A stretch of 64,000 nucleotides of DNA from Paenibacillus pasadenensis DSM 19293. GTDB taxonomy: Bacteria; Bacillota; Bacilli; Paenibacillales; Paenibacillaceae. The notes below the pieces were generated by a model, which worked only from the letters and a program-made list of their open reading frames with translations, did no database searches and was not told the DNA's origin. Positions within the stretch are counted from its first letter, which is position 1. The number at the start of each line of letters is the position of its first letter. This document shows positions 53,716-62,781 of the stretch, one piece after another. A program made the translations under genes and the position numbers. Where the stretch lies: assembly GCF_000422485.1 (NCBI RefSeq), contig NZ_KE383848.1:320053-384052 (forward strand), read 5' to 3'.

Positions 53716-55194
53716 ATGCGCCGTCCTGCCGTCCGGATGATGTCGGTCGCCCTCGTTTCCTTCCTGCTGCCTCTCGGGATGTTCCTTGCCCTTCGGGAGA
53801 GCGGAGGATTCGACCCGCGCCTGCATGCTCCCATTATTCATTTCTATATTGTCAGCGGCGTCTCCTTCTTGGCGCTGCTGCTTGCCGCTGCCCTCGGCTA
53901 TGCCGGGATGCGGCTGCGGAATTTCGGCATCGCGTTCCTGTCGCTCGCCTACGTTTCGATGACGGGGCTGCTCATGCTGCACGGGCTGGCGACGCCGGGG
54001 TTCCTGATGGACCACAACAGCGTTCAAGGCGTGTCCAGCCAGCTCGGCATCCTGGCCGCCGCAGGCTGGATCTGGCTGTCGTCGCTGCCCGCCGCCAGAC
54101 GGATGGTGCTGCGGCTGGGCAACGCTTCCCGCTGGCTCGCGCCGGCGTATACGCTGCTGCTGCTCGCTTTTCTCGTCTTCTCGCTCCAGGGCCCGCATAC
54201 GATGCACGACTGGGCGCTCGACCTGCAAGGCTCTCGGCCCGCGCTGACCGGACTGGTGCTGGCGCTGCTCGCCCACGCCGCCTGGAGCTACGCCCGGAAC
54301 TACCGCAGCGCCCGCATGCCGCTGCAGCTCGGCATCCTGTACGGCTGCGGCTTGCTCGCTGCCGGGCAAGTCGTCATGGTGTCGGGAGAGCCTTGGCGGC
54401 TCAGCTGGTGGCTCTACCATGTGCTGCTGCTGCTCTCGCTCGTCTCGGTCGCCTGGGGGCTCGGCCGGCAGCTGGCTGGCAGCCGCGGCTCGCTGAGCGC
54501 CGCGCTGCGAGCGCTGTACCGATCGACGCCGCAGGAGTGGCTGCAGAAGTGCATCTCTCCGAGCGTCGAGGACCTGATCGAGGCGACGGAGCAAAAGGAC
54601 GGCTATACGGCCGGACACAACTACCGCGTCGCGCTGTATGCGCTCAAGCTCGCGGAAAAGCTGGACCTGGCCCCCGAGCAGCTGCTGGCGATCGGTCAAG
54701 GAGCGATCGTGCACGACGTCGGCAAGCTGTACGTGCCGGAAGCGATCCTAAACAAGCCGGCCGCGCTCTCTCCGGAGGAGCGGCAGGTCGTCGAGCTGCA
54801 TCCGGTGCGGGGCTACGAGCTCTGCCGCAACCTCGGCTTCATGCGGCAGGAGCTGGCCGTTGTCCGCTCTCATCACGAGCGCTGGGACGGCACCGGGTAT
54901 CCCGACCGGCTGGAGGCCGAGCAGATTCCGCTGACGGCGCGCATCGCGGCGGTCGCCGACGTGTACGACGCGCTCACCTCGCAGCGGGCGTACCGGCGGG
55001 CGATGACGCCGGAGCAGGCGCTGGCGTTCATCGGCGCCGAGTCCGGACGCCACTTCGATCCGGCCTGCGTCGCCGCATGGCTGGAGCTGGCAGAGGAGGA
55101 GCCGGAGTTTTTCGCCCGCATGACGGAGGAGGAGCAGCGGCCCCTGCTCGGCCGCAGCCGCTCGGTTCCGGGCTCCGTTCCTCCCCTCGCCTGA
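53716..55194 (+). CDS. Membrane HD-GYP domain phosphodiesterase
   Basis: The 492-residue protein has six to seven membrane helices (residues about 8-255) and a C-terminal HD-GYP domain. Key motifs are GAIVHDVGKLYVPEAILNKP (HD), LHPVRGYELC, SHHERWDGTGYPDRLEAEQI (GYP) and ARIAAVADVYDALTSQRAYR. HD-GYP enzymes hydrolyse cyclic-di-GMP to GMP or pGpG, opposing GGDEF activity such as that at 19910-22351. The membrane part may sense a signal. ATG 53716 is 10 nt after GAGGTGA. Confidence 0.93.
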   Translation: MRRPAVRMMSVALVSFLLPLGMFLALRESGGFDPRLHAPIIHFYIVSGVSFLALLLAAALGYAGMRLRNFGIAFLSLAYVSMTGLLMLHGLATPGFLMDHNSVQGVSSQLGILAAAGWIWLSSLPAARRMVLRLGNASRWLAPAYTLLLLAFLVFSLQGPHTMHDWALDLQGSRPALTGLVLALLAHAAWSYARNYRSARMPLQLGILYGCGLLAAGQVVMVSGEPWRLSWWLYHVLLLLSLVSVAWGLGRQLAGSRGSLSAALRALYRSTPQEWLQKCISPSVEDLIEATEQKDGYTAGHNYRVALYALKLAEKLDLAPEQLLAIGQGAIVHDVGKLYVPEAILNKPAALSPEERQVVELHPVRGYELCRNLGFMRQELAVVRSHHERWDGTGYPDRLEAEQIPLTARIAAVADVYDALTSQRAYRRAMTPEQALAFIGAESGRHFDPACVAAWLELAEEEPEFFARMTEEEQRPLLGRSRSVPGSVPPLA

Positions 55195-55225
55195 ATGGGT
55201 AGAGACGCGCCCTTGACCTTCTCTA

Positions 55226-55264
55226 CAAAAAAAGCTGCGCTCCGACGACGGAGCGCAGCTTTTT
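55226..55264. terminator. Bidirectional terminator after the HD-GYP gene
   Basis: AGCTGCGCTCCG (55233-55244) pairs perfectly with CGGAGCGCAGCT (55249-55260) around ACGA. A7 upstream and T5 downstream serve both strands. Confidence 0.92.
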
Positions 55265-55295
55265 CGGTTGGGGACGGATGGGCGGAGGCGCCGGC

Positions 55296-55514
55296 TCAGC
55301 CGACCTCCAGGTACAGCTTCGTTCCGTCATTGTATTGGAAAATCGCCACGTCGCGGCTCATCTCGACGGAGGCGATCCGCTTCCAGCGCTTGCGGAAATC
55401 GAAATTGAGCTCGTATTCCTTGAGCTTGTCGGGCAGCAGCCGAACCGCTTCTTCTTGTCCCGGGGGGTAGAAGACGGGAACGGATCGGTTCTTGTAGGTG
55501 ATGGACTTCATCAT
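55296..55514 (-). CDS. Small hypothetical protein, 72 residues
   Basis: The protein MMKSITYKNRSVPVFYPPGQ and onward to DVAIFQYNDGTKLYLEVG is well mixed in composition, unlike GC-skewed shadow frames. AAGGGGGTG lies 11 nt before the double ATG. It ends beside the shared terminator at 55226. No domain was recognised; it is probably a soluble cytoplasmic protein. Confidence 0.75.
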   Translation of the reverse strand: MMKSITYKNRSVPVFYPPGQEEAVRLLPDKLKEYELNFDFRKRWKRIASVEMSRDVAIFQYNDGTKLYLEVG

Positions 55515-55724
55515 ATCGGCGATGCACCCCCTTGGGGAAATAGTTCTTCTTTTCTCTTATTCTACATTAAACGGATTAAAAGAATATGAAAGATTCGGGA
55601 CATTTTTCTACTTGCAGCCGTTCGGTATGAGTCTTCTTGCCTATTTCTTCGACAAATTACGCGGAAAATTGAGGTCTATCGATAGAAAAAAGCCGGATTC
55701 GGCGGCGAGCGGACGATCGGAGTG

Positions 55725-55751
55725 TTGCAATGCCGGCCAATCCTGTAAAAT
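55725..55751 (+). promoter_or_regulatory. Possible promoter of the sensor kinase
   Basis: TTGCAA (55725-55730) and TAAAAT (55746-55751), with TG before the -10, are spaced by a short 15 nt. It lies 30 nt before the GTG start. The rest of 55515-55724 is A/T-richer non-coding DNA with no gene seen. Confidence 0.4.
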
Positions 55752-55781
55752 AGCGGTATTACGGTTGCCCAGGAGGCCAAG

Positions 55782-57179
55782 GTGGCGTTTCTCAAAGTAT
55801 TCTTCACGAATATCAGCCTGCTCGTCACAATCGCCTATCTGTTCAATCTCGGGTACAAGCTGTTCTTCCATCGCATCCGTCCGGCCGCGCAGCAGGCGGC
55901 CGCGGCGCTCGTCTTCGTCGCATCCGGCATCCTGACGATGCTGTTCGGGCTGCAGCTGAGCGACGAGGTGCGGTTCGACCTGAGGCAGGTTCCGCTGCTT
56001 CTGGCCGTGCTTGCGTTCCGCTCGCCTTGGGCGGTCGGGCTGATCGGCGCCGGCATCGGCGCGGGCCGGCTGCTGTTCGGCATCGCTCCCGCCGCCTGGG
56101 CCGGCGTCGGCAACATGCTCATCCTCGGCATCGCGGGCGCGCTGGCCAACGTCTGGTTCCGCAAGCGGCGCCTTTCCTACCCGGTCCGGGCGACGATCAC
56201 GATTCTAGGCATCAATCTGCTGAACGGCATCAACATTTCATTGTTTGGCGTCATTCCGTTCGAGGTCTACTGGAGCCGCTTCTTCCCGCTGACGTTCCCG
56301 CTTTCCGTCCTGCTGAGCGGATTTTTCGTCTATATGATCCGCGATTTCAGCAAGGAGCAGGAGCGGATGAAGGAGCTCGGCGTCAAGAACGACACGCTCC
56401 GCCTGCAGACCGAGGAGCTGCAAGCGGCCAAGCACGAGCTCGAGGAGCAGGCGGTCCAGCTCAAGCTCGCGTCCAAGTACAAGTCGGAGTTTTTGGCCAA
56501 TATGTCGCATGAGCTCAAGACGCCGCTCAACAGCATCCTGCTGCTGTCGGAGCTGATCGGCGACAACGAGGACGAGCGGCGGACCGTGGAAGAGCGGAGG
56601 CATGGCGCGATGATCCATGCGGCCGGCCGCGAGCTGCTGCAGCAGATCGAGGATATCCTCGATCTGTCCCGGGTGGAGGCCGGCAAGCTGTCGATCCAGA
56701 TCGAGCCGCTGTCGACGCTGGAGCTGATGCAGTCGCTGCAGCTGCAGTTCGAGCCGCAGGCGCGGCGCAAGGGGCTCCGCTTCGACGTCGAGGTCGACCC
56801 GGAGGCTCCGGAGCTGCTGCTGACCGATCCGCTCCGGATCCGCCAGATTCTGCGCAATCTGCTGGCCAACGCGATCAAGTTCACCGATGCGGGCGGAGTC
56901 GCCTTGGCGGTGCGCGCGGAGCCGGCGGCCGATCGGACGCCTTGGCTGCGGTTCGACGTCGTGGACAGCGGCATCGGCATCGAGCCGGACAAGCATGAGC
57001 TGATCTTCGAGGCGTTCCGCCAGGCGGACGGCGCCGTCACCCGCACTTATGGCGGAACCGGGCTGGGGCTGTCCATCAGCCTGCAGCTGGCGGAGCTGCT
57101 CGGAGGCCGGCTGGAGCTGGAAAGCCGCGCAGGCGGAGGGAGCCGCTTCTCGCTCGTGCTCCCGGCCCGCATGAACTAG
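55782..57179 (+). CDS. Sensor histidine kinase with 5TMR-type membrane sensor
   Basis: The 465-residue kinase begins at GTG 55782 (CAGGAGG upstream). Residues about 5-190 form the 5TM receptor domain of LytS type (GILTMLFGLQLSDEVRFDLR, IGAGIGAGRLLFGIAPAAWA). A coiled linker leads to the HisKA box FLANMSHELKTPLNSILLLS, then the HATPase with LLANAIKFTDAGGVA, DSGIGIEPDKHELIFEAFRQ and GGTGLGLSISLQLAE. It is an orphan: no response regulator gene adjoins it. LYT-type 5TMR domains are linked to envelope or pyruvate sensing. Confidence 0.92.
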   Translation: MAFLKVFFTNISLLVTIAYLFNLGYKLFFHRIRPAAQQAAAALVFVASGILTMLFGLQLSDEVRFDLRQVPLLLAVLAFRSPWAVGLIGAGIGAGRLLFGIAPAAWAGVGNMLILGIAGALANVWFRKRRLSYPVRATITILGINLLNGINISLFGVIPFEVYWSRFFPLTFPLSVLLSGFFVYMIRDFSKEQERMKELGVKNDTLRLQTEELQAAKHELEEQAVQLKLASKYKSEFLANMSHELKTPLNSILLLSELIGDNEDERRTVEERRHGAMIHAAGRELLQQIEDILDLSRVEAGKLSIQIEPLSTLELMQSLQLQFEPQARRKGLRFDVEVDPEAPELLLTDPLRIRQILRNLLANAIKFTDAGGVALAVRAEPAADRTPWLRFDVVDSGIGIEPDKHELIFEAFRQADGAVTRTYGGTGLGLSISLQLAELLGGRLELESRAGGGSRFSLVLPARMN

Positions 57180-57243
57180 CTTCCGATTGGCCGCGCCGAA
57201 CGCTGCGATCCGCCTCGTCCTCCGTGGACGCAGGCGCGGCAAG

Positions 57244-57272
57244 AGGCCGCCTCCGAGAGACGGAGGCGGCCT
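57244..57272. terminator. Hairpin between sensor kinase and UspA genes
   Basis: AGGCCGCCTCCG (57244-57255) pairs perfectly with CGGAGGCGGCCT (57261-57272). No long T-run follows directly; T-rich DNA begins about 14 nt later, so terminator function is likely but not clear. Confidence 0.5.
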
Positions 57273-57303
57273 GTTCGCCTGTTGCGTTTTATTTGAGGCG
57301 GGT

Positions 57304-57738
57304 TTATTTCACGACCAGCACCGGCACTGGGGCATGCTGCGTCACATAATGGCTGACGCTTCCGGTGAACAGCTCCTTGAAGCCGCCTTTGCCGTGGCTG
57401 CCGACGACGATCAGGTCCGCGCCGCGCTCCTTCGCGAGTCCGACGACCCGTTTGCCGGGATCGCCGTCGGTAATCATCACTTCAATCGGCATGTCGGTCG
57501 CGGAGGCGATGATCGTCCGCGCCTCGGCCGCGACGGTCTCGGCTTCGAGCCGCATCGATTCCGCGCCTGCCGGCGGCGACGCGGCTACCGCCTCGCCGAT
57601 GATGACCGGCGCCGCATTGAAAGCATGGACGACCTCGAGCATCGCCTTGAAGGTGGAGGCCAGCTCGATCGCCGAGCGCAGCGCTCGCACCGATTGCTCC
57701 GAACCGTCGTAACCAACCAAGATTTTGGAATAGGGCAT
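57304..57738 (-). CDS. Universal stress protein UspA family
   Basis: The single Usp domain (144 residues) has KILVGYDGSEQSVRALRSAI and the ATP-binding motif VVGSHGKGGFKELFTGSVSH (G-2x-G-9x-GS), ending APVPVLVVK. It is therefore probably the ATP-binding type. ATG 57738 is 9 nt from GGAGG; an earlier ATG at 57744 is only 3 nt from it. Usp proteins help survival under nutrient or oxidative stress. Confidence 0.93.
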   Translation of the reverse strand: MPYSKILVGYDGSEQSVRALRSAIELASTFKAMLEVVHAFNAAPVIIGEAVAASPPAGAESMRLEAETVAAEARTIIASATDMPIEVMITDGDPGKRVVGLAKERGADLIVVGSHGKGGFKELFTGSVSHYVTQHAPVPVLVVK

Positions 57739-57854
57739 TGCCATACGCCTCCGATCAGATAGTCTTTCTTTTTCTTTTTACCCCAACAGGATGGCCATCA
57801 ATCTCGGACAAAAAACCGTCACATTTACAGGGGCGGCAAACATTCGACAAGCGC

Positions 57855-57883
57855 TTGACATTATTCGCGTGATTCGGTATTCT
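57855..57883 (+). promoter_or_regulatory. Promoter of the tRNA-Thr gene
   Basis: TTGACA (57855-57860) and TATTCT (57878-57883) with an ideal 17-nt spacer. Transcription would start about 55 nt before the mature tRNA end. Confidence 0.8.
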
Positions 57884-57946
57884 ATAAAAGTCGCCGCTGA
57901 CGAAATGGATTGGACAAGCGCGAGGCGGACGACATGAAAATGGCTT

Positions 57947-58022
<76 letters not shown>

Positions 58023-58058
58023 TTCACTTTACATGCAAGGATTCATTCCCTTCGCAAA

Positions 58059-58097
58059 AACGTTGCTTTCGGCCTGTACCGGGAGCGGCGTTTTTTT
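58059..58097 (+). terminator. Terminator of the tRNA gene
   Basis: AACGTTGCTTTCGG pairs with CCGGGAGCGGCGTT through several G-T pairs around CCTGTA, ending in a run of T (58091-58097). Confidence 0.85.
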
Positions 58098-58117
58098 ATT
58101 TTGTCTGGAAACGAGCC

Positions 58118-58378
58118 TCAGCTCTTCGGCGCGGTCGCCCGCTCCAGCCGCTCAAGATAGCCGAGCGCGTGCTCGCGGCTGTCTCCGCACATCTCCGGCT
58201 CGGGCAGCAGCTCCGAGCAGACGGCGGGCCGCTCCGGCCGGCCGAAGAGGGCGCAGCGCAGATCAGGCAGCAGCTGCGGACAGGGCATGCCGGCCGGCTT
58301 GCCCTGCGGCAGGCCGGGAATCGGCGAGGAGATGGAGGCGGCGATGCAGCATGCGGCGCATCCGTTTCGGCATTGCAT
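58118..58378 (-). CDS. YkgJ family zinc/iron-chelating cysteine-cluster protein
   Basis: The 86-residue protein starts MQCRNGCAACCIAASISSPI, with a cysteine cluster (Cys3, 7, 10, 11), continues GLPQGKPAGMPC, a later Cys in LRCALFGRPERPAVCSELL and MCGDS. This is the YkgJ/UPF0153 pattern thought to bind a metal or Fe-S centre. AAGGAGG precedes the ATG. Function is unknown. Confidence 0.85.
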   Translation of the reverse strand: MQCRNGCAACCIAASISSPIPGLPQGKPAGMPCPQLLPDLRCALFGRPERPAVCSELLPEPEMCGDSREHALGYLERLERATAPKS

Positions 58379-58574
58379 AGCGGGTTCCTCCTTGGCATAG
58401 AGTAGTTCAAGGCTAGCTCTCTTCCGGAACGCCGGCTGAAGGCCGCGTTTTTGGAAGCGCTTAATCGGGTATTGACGCTAAACCGGTCGAGCAAGTTGCT
58501 GCTGCCAGGTCTGATCGGGCGCGTTCCCGGCCATACTGACAGCAGGAAGCCATGAACCGAAGGAGAGATGCGCC

Positions 58575-58682
58575 ATGATACGGAGAGAAGGACAGCTGTG
58601 GATCGGCCTGCTCAACGGCTTGGCGCTGGCGCTGCCTTTTTGGGCCGCTTGCGTCGCCTGGCTGGTCGTGCATTTCGGCTGA
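58575..58682 (+). CDS. Small single-pass membrane protein, 35 residues
   Basis: MIRREGQLWIGLLNGLALAL followed by PFWAACVAWLVVHFG and a stop. AAGGAG lies about 11 nt before ATG 58575, and a strong terminator follows at 58760. The charged start and one helix indicate a membrane micropeptide. No family recognised; the clean expression signals argue it is real. Confidence 0.6.
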   Translation: MIRREGQLWIGLLNGLALALPFWAACVAWLVVHFG

Positions 58683-58759
58683 GAGCGGAGGCTTTTCCGA
58701 ATCGCTGCCGAGGGGCGGCGCCAGCCCATCCTGCACGACCTCTGTTTCCCGAATTGTTC

Positions 58760-58798
58760 AGGAGCGCGTACCGTCCCGGCCGGGACGCGCTCCTTTTT
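58760..58798 (+). terminator. Terminator after the small membrane gene
   Basis: AGGAGCGCGT (58760-58769) pairs with ACGCGCTCCT (58785-58794); an inner GTCCCGG/CCGGGAC stem stacks on it. TTTT follows. Confidence 0.85.
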
Positions 58799-58811
58799 GC
58801 TGCGCCTGCCG

Positions 58812-60557
58812 CTAGCGGCGGCGCGCGGCAGCCTCGGGCGCGCGCCGCTCGGGAGCGAATACGTCCAGCAGCAGGCCCGCTGCCGCAGGATCGGCGCCTT
58901 CCCAGGCGGCGGCGAAGCGGATCCGGTGAGAGACGCCGGCGATGTCGTACGGCCGGGCCAGATGCTGGCGCGGCGAGCCGAGGATCAGCGTATGGAGGCG
59001 GACGCCTCTGCGCTGGGCCAGCGTCGCCAGCCGCTCGCGGTACGGGGGCGTCACCTCGCCGACGCCGTCGGTGAGCAGGACGAAGTCGGCGGCGGCGAAG
59101 CCGCGCGCGCCTTGCACGAGCTCGATGCCGCGCGCGATCGGCGCGTCGAAGTTCGTGCCGCCGCCGTAGGCGAGCCGCGAGAGCTCGTAGAATTTATCCC
59201 AGTCGGGGCGCTGATGATGCAGGCGATGCTCCAGCACCTCGCCCTTGGCGCCGAACAGCAGCAGCGTGAAATCGCGCCGCTCGCCGAGCGTGAAGGCGGC
59301 GAACGCCGCCGTGAACGCCTGCGCGAGCCGGAGCTTGGCCCCGCGCATCGAGTGGGAGGTGTCGACCATGCAGATGACCGGTCCGCGCTGCGGCTCCTCC
59401 TCGCGTCCCTCGGGCGCGTAGGTGAGCAGCTTGCGGTCGAGCCAGCGCATGAGGAAGTACGGCTCGTAGTCGGGGTCGGCGAGCAGGCTCGCTTCGGACG
59501 GCAGCATGCGGGCGATGTCGCCCGACAGCTCGAGGCCGCCGCGCGCCTCGGGAGCGCGGCGGGACGCGGCCTGCTTGCGCGCGGCCTTGAACGCATGCAG
59601 CTGGCGTCCGACCTCCTCGAGGAAGGCGAGCAGCTCCTTGTGGCCGCGCAGCCGCTCGACCCACAGGGCGTACTGCTCGTACGTCTGGCGGCGGAGCCGG
59701 CCGAGCTCGCTGCCCCAGCGCCGGTTCGCCAGCCGCTGGCTCGCCTGCAGCAGCGCGTGGATGCCGCCGCTGTCCGCCTCCTCGCGGCTCAGCGAGCCGC
59801 GCAGCGAATCGGCCAGCCAGCCGCCGAGCTCGTCCTCGAGCCGCTGCATCGCCGCCGCCTCCCGGGCGGTGACGCGCGCGAGCCGCCGCTCCTGCTGGCC
59901 GAGCTCCTGCTCGGCCTTGGCGAGCTTGGCGCGATGCTTGTCGCGGCGCACGAAGTCGGTGCGCATCGCCTCGCGCAGCTCCTCGACGCGGCGGCGCAGC
60001 GCGGCCAGCTCCTCGAGGTCGAGCGGCCGCGCGTCCAACGCGCGCTGCTTGTCCTCGGCGGCGCTTTTGCCCTGCTGCAGCCGGTAGCCGACGAGCTGCA
60101 GCTGCTGCAGCTGCTTGTCCGTCAGCCGCTCGCGCAGCTCTCCGGACGCCTCCTCGCCCCCGGAGCCCTTTTCCTGCGGGCCGGCGCCGGCGATCGGCCG
60201 TTTTTCGCGCTCGCGCTTGCGGGCTTCCTCCTCATACGATTCCGTCAGCCACATGAGCGCCTTGAGCGCGGTCTTGAACGAAGCGTTGACCTCGTGCACG
60301 GTGCGCGGATGGATCTCGCGGTAGTAGTGCTGGCGGCGCAGGGCGGCCAGCATCCAGCGATGGAACGGATCGCCGCCGGCCGGATGCTCGAAGGCGGGAT
60401 CGGGCAGGTAGAAGCTCATGAAGAAGTCGGCGAACAGCTCCAGGTCGAACCACGGCACCTGCCGCTCGGCTTCCCGCATCCACTCGCGCGCGGTGCGGGA
60501 GGAGCGGACGAAGCCGTCGAACTGGTAGCGGTCGACGCGCGCGCAGCGGATGAGCAT
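58812..60557 (-). CDS. VWA-domain protein, ViaA-like partner of the RavA-like ATPase
   Basis: The 581-residue protein has an N-terminal helical region, a long charged coiled-coil middle (about 125-330) and a C-terminal von Willebrand A domain. The MIDAS motif is DTSHS in ICMVDTSHSMRGAKLRLAQA, with later metal-site residues in AYGGGTNFDAP and VLLTDGVGEV. This layout is that of E. coli ViaA, but longer. The start follows AAGGAGG at ATG 60557 (MLIRCARVDRYQFDGFV). It lies downstream of the AAA gene on the same strand. Confidence 0.85.
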   Translation of the reverse strand: MLIRCARVDRYQFDGFVRSSRTAREWMREAERQVPWFDLELFADFFMSFYLPDPAFEHPAGGDPFHRWMLAALRRQHYYREIHPRTVHEVNASFKTALKALMWLTESYEEEARKREREKRPIAGAGPQEKGSGGEEASGELRERLTDKQLQQLQLVGYRLQQGKSAAEDKQRALDARPLDLEELAALRRRVEELREAMRTDFVRRDKHRAKLAKAEQELGQQERRLARVTAREAAAMQRLEDELGGWLADSLRGSLSREEADSGGIHALLQASQRLANRRWGSELGRLRRQTYEQYALWVERLRGHKELLAFLEEVGRQLHAFKAARKQAASRRAPEARGGLELSGDIARMLPSEASLLADPDYEPYFLMRWLDRKLLTYAPEGREEEPQRGPVICMVDTSHSMRGAKLRLAQAFTAAFAAFTLGERRDFTLLLFGAKGEVLEHRLHHQRPDWDKFYELSRLAYGGGTNFDAPIARGIELVQGARGFAAADFVLLTDGVGEVTPPYRERLATLAQRRGVRLHTLILGSPRQHLARPYDIAGVSHRIRFAAAWEGADPAAAGLLLDVFAPERRAPEAAARRR

Positions 60558-60711
60558 GCGGATTCCTCCTTGTCGGTCGGACGGGTGGTCGGGCAGGCGG
60601 CAAGCGGACCGGCGTTCGGTCGCGCACGCGGACGGTCGGTACACGGGCGGTCGGTACACGAGCGGCCGGGCGGTCGGGCCGGCATGGCGCGCTGCAGCGC
60701 GGGCCCACGCG

Positions 60712-62013
60712 CTACAGCGTATAGTCGTAGGCGATGCCCGGGATGTCCTTGTCGAACAGGCTGCGGTAAAGGCCCTGCACCTGCTGCAGCAGCTTCTCGC
60801 CCTGGATGCGCAGCCGCGTGAAGCGGACGGCGTATTCGTCCGCATGGAGGACGAACACCGACTGCGCGGCGATCCATTCGGGGAGCTGCTTCTCCCGCTC
60901 CTGCCAAGCGGTCAGCCGGCCCTGCAGCGAGCGGGCGGCGTCCTCGAGCTCGGCGCGGGCTTCGTCCAGCTGGCCCTTGAGCCGCTCCGACTGGCCCGCG
61001 CCGAGCGAGCCGCCGACCTCCTTGCGGAACTGGAAGCCGCTCAGCTCGTCCTCCTTGTCCAGCCAGCGGCGCAGCGTCTCGCGGTAGGACGGGAGCGGCA
61101 GCTCCTTTTCCAGCTCCTTGGCGAGCAGCTCCTGCCAGGCTTCCGCGAACAGGCCGCGCAGCTCCTCCAGGTCCTCGGGAAAGTCCCACAGCAGATGCGG
61201 CGTCAGCACCGTATCCCAAACGCTGACCTCGTCGCGGCCGTGGATCGCCGCGCTGATCTGCCAGGTGCGGCCGATGCGGCGCCAGCGGCGGTCGGAGAGC
61301 ACGTATTCCTTTTCCTCGAGCAGCGTCTTGAGCCGGAACAGCAGGACGAGCACCGGCTCCGGCAGGCGCGCCTCGCGGGCGCGCTCCTGCACCTGCTTCA
61401 GCACGGCGGGATCGAGCAGCGCCGGCGGGGGGCTGTCGGGAGCCTGGAACATGCGCTCGAAGCTCGCGATCTGCTGCAGGTAGCGCGTCTCGTAGCGGAA
61501 CAGGAAGCGGTCGTACAGCGCGGCCAGCCCTTCCTGCTCCTCGGGCAGCTCGTTGGAGGCGGCGATCAGCGTCAGCAGCGGCACCGGCTGCGCCTCCGCG
61601 CCGTTGTGGAAGCGGCGCTCGTTGAGCAGCGTGAGCAGGGAGTTCAGGATGGCGCTGCTCGCCTTGAAGATCTCGTCGAGGAAGGCGACCTCCGCGTCCG
61701 GCAGGTATCCCCGCGTCTGGCGGATGTAGCGGTCCTGCTTGAGCTGCTGGAGCGACACGGGGCCGAACAGCTCGTCCGGCGAGGTGAAGCGGGTCAGCAG
61801 GTAGTCGAAGCTGCGGCTCGTGCCGAGCAGCGCGGCGGCGGCGCGGGCGAGCTGCGATTTGGCGGAGCCGGGAGGCCCGACGAGCAGCAGGCTTTCGCCG
61901 CTCATCATGGCCAGCAGCAGGACGCGGATCAGCTCCTCGCGTTCCTGGAAGCGGTTCTCCAGATGGTGCATCGCTTCGCGCAGCTTGTTGGTCAAGGCGA
62001 TCGTTGAGGTCAT
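60712..62013 (-). CDS. MoxR-family AAA+ ATPase, RavA-like
   Basis: The 433-residue ATPase has Walker A LLVGPPGSAKSQLARAAAAL, Walker B VAFLDEIFKASSAILNSLLT, the sensor-1 region LLTLIAASNELPEE and arginine finger area LYDRFLFRYETRYLQ. The C-terminal half has helical LARA/triple-helical-like segments as in RavA. MoxR ATPases work with VWA proteins as chaperone-like remodelling machines; E. coli RavA-ViaA acts on respiratory complexes. AAGGAGG is 12 nt upstream of ATG 62013. Confidence 0.9.
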   Translation of the reverse strand: MTSTIALTNKLREAMHHLENRFQEREELIRVLLLAMMSGESLLLVGPPGSAKSQLARAAAALLGTSRSFDYLLTRFTSPDELFGPVSLQQLKQDRYIRQTRGYLPDAEVAFLDEIFKASSAILNSLLTLLNERRFHNGAEAQPVPLLTLIAASNELPEEQEGLAALYDRFLFRYETRYLQQIASFERMFQAPDSPPPALLDPAVLKQVQERAREARLPEPVLVLLFRLKTLLEEKEYVLSDRRWRRIGRTWQISAAIHGRDEVSVWDTVLTPHLLWDFPEDLEELRGLFAEAWQELLAKELEKELPLPSYRETLRRWLDKEDELSGFQFRKEVGGSLGAGQSERLKGQLDEARAELEDAARSLQGRLTAWQEREKQLPEWIAAQSVFVLHADEYAVRFTRLRIQGEKLLQQVQGLYRSLFDKDIPGIAYDYTL

Positions 62014-62277
62014 GGCGGCGGAAGGCCTCCTTCACGGCGATGTTTCCGCGCATATGCGGTGCTTCCATTGTACCAAACCGCCGGGCTCCGCACGAATGGG
62101 CCGGGGGAAGGGGAGCGGCGCCGCCGCGAAGCGCTTGATCCGCGCGCTGCCGTCGCCGCCCGGTCCGCACAATGGGCGCGGCGCCGCAGCTGCCGGTTCA
62201 TGGACGATCGCCGATGTGATAAGCTGGAGGAAGCAACGATTACGCCGGCCTGGAGCCGGCACGGAGGGGGAAGCCGC

Positions 62278-62781
62278 ATGAGAATCGGACTCGTGTCCGA
62301 CACGCATCTGAGCGGGGCGGCGGCAAAGCTGCCGGATGAGCTCGTGCGGGGCCTGCAGGGAGTCGAGCTGATCCTGCACGCGGGAGACTGGACGCATGAG
62401 CGGGCGGTCTTGCTGCTGGAGCGGATTGCGCCGGTGGACGGCGTCGCCGGCAACAACGACGGACCGGAGCTGGCGCGGCGCTTCGGCCGCAAGCGGCTGC
62501 TGGAGCTGGGCGGCTGCCGGATCGGCATCGTGCACGGCGACATCGGCTGGGGGCGCTGGACGGAGCAAAAGGCGCTTTCCAGCTTCGAGGAGGAGCGGCC
62601 CGACCTGATTCTTTTCGGCCACTCGCATACGCCGTACCGCAAGCAGCACGGCCCGTCGCTGCTGTTCAATCCGGGCTCGCCGCTGCAGAAGCGCCGCCAG
62701 CCGCGCTATTCGTTCGGCCTGCTCGACATCGAGGGCGGACGGCTGCGCGCGGAGCATGTGTATTACGACGATCGGAGCTGA
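62278..62781 (+). CDS. YfcE/MJ0936-type metallophosphoesterase
   Basis: The 167-residue phosphodiesterase has all two-metal motifs: VSDTHLSG (DxH), LHAGDWTHE (GD), GVAGNNDGPE (GNND), GIVHGDIGWG and LFGHSHTPYRK (GHSH). Upstream GGAGGGGGAAG is a strong ribosome binding site for ATG 62278. The substrate of YfcE enzymes in vivo is unclear; the position next to rph/xdp seen in other Bacillota is not visible here. Confidence 0.93.
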   Translation: MRIGLVSDTHLSGAAAKLPDELVRGLQGVELILHAGDWTHERAVLLLERIAPVDGVAGNNDGPELARRFGRKRLLELGGCRIGIVHGDIGWGRWTEQKALSSFEEERPDLILFGHSHTPYRKQHGPSLLFNPGSPLQKRRQPRYSFGLLDIEGGRLRAEHVYYDDRS

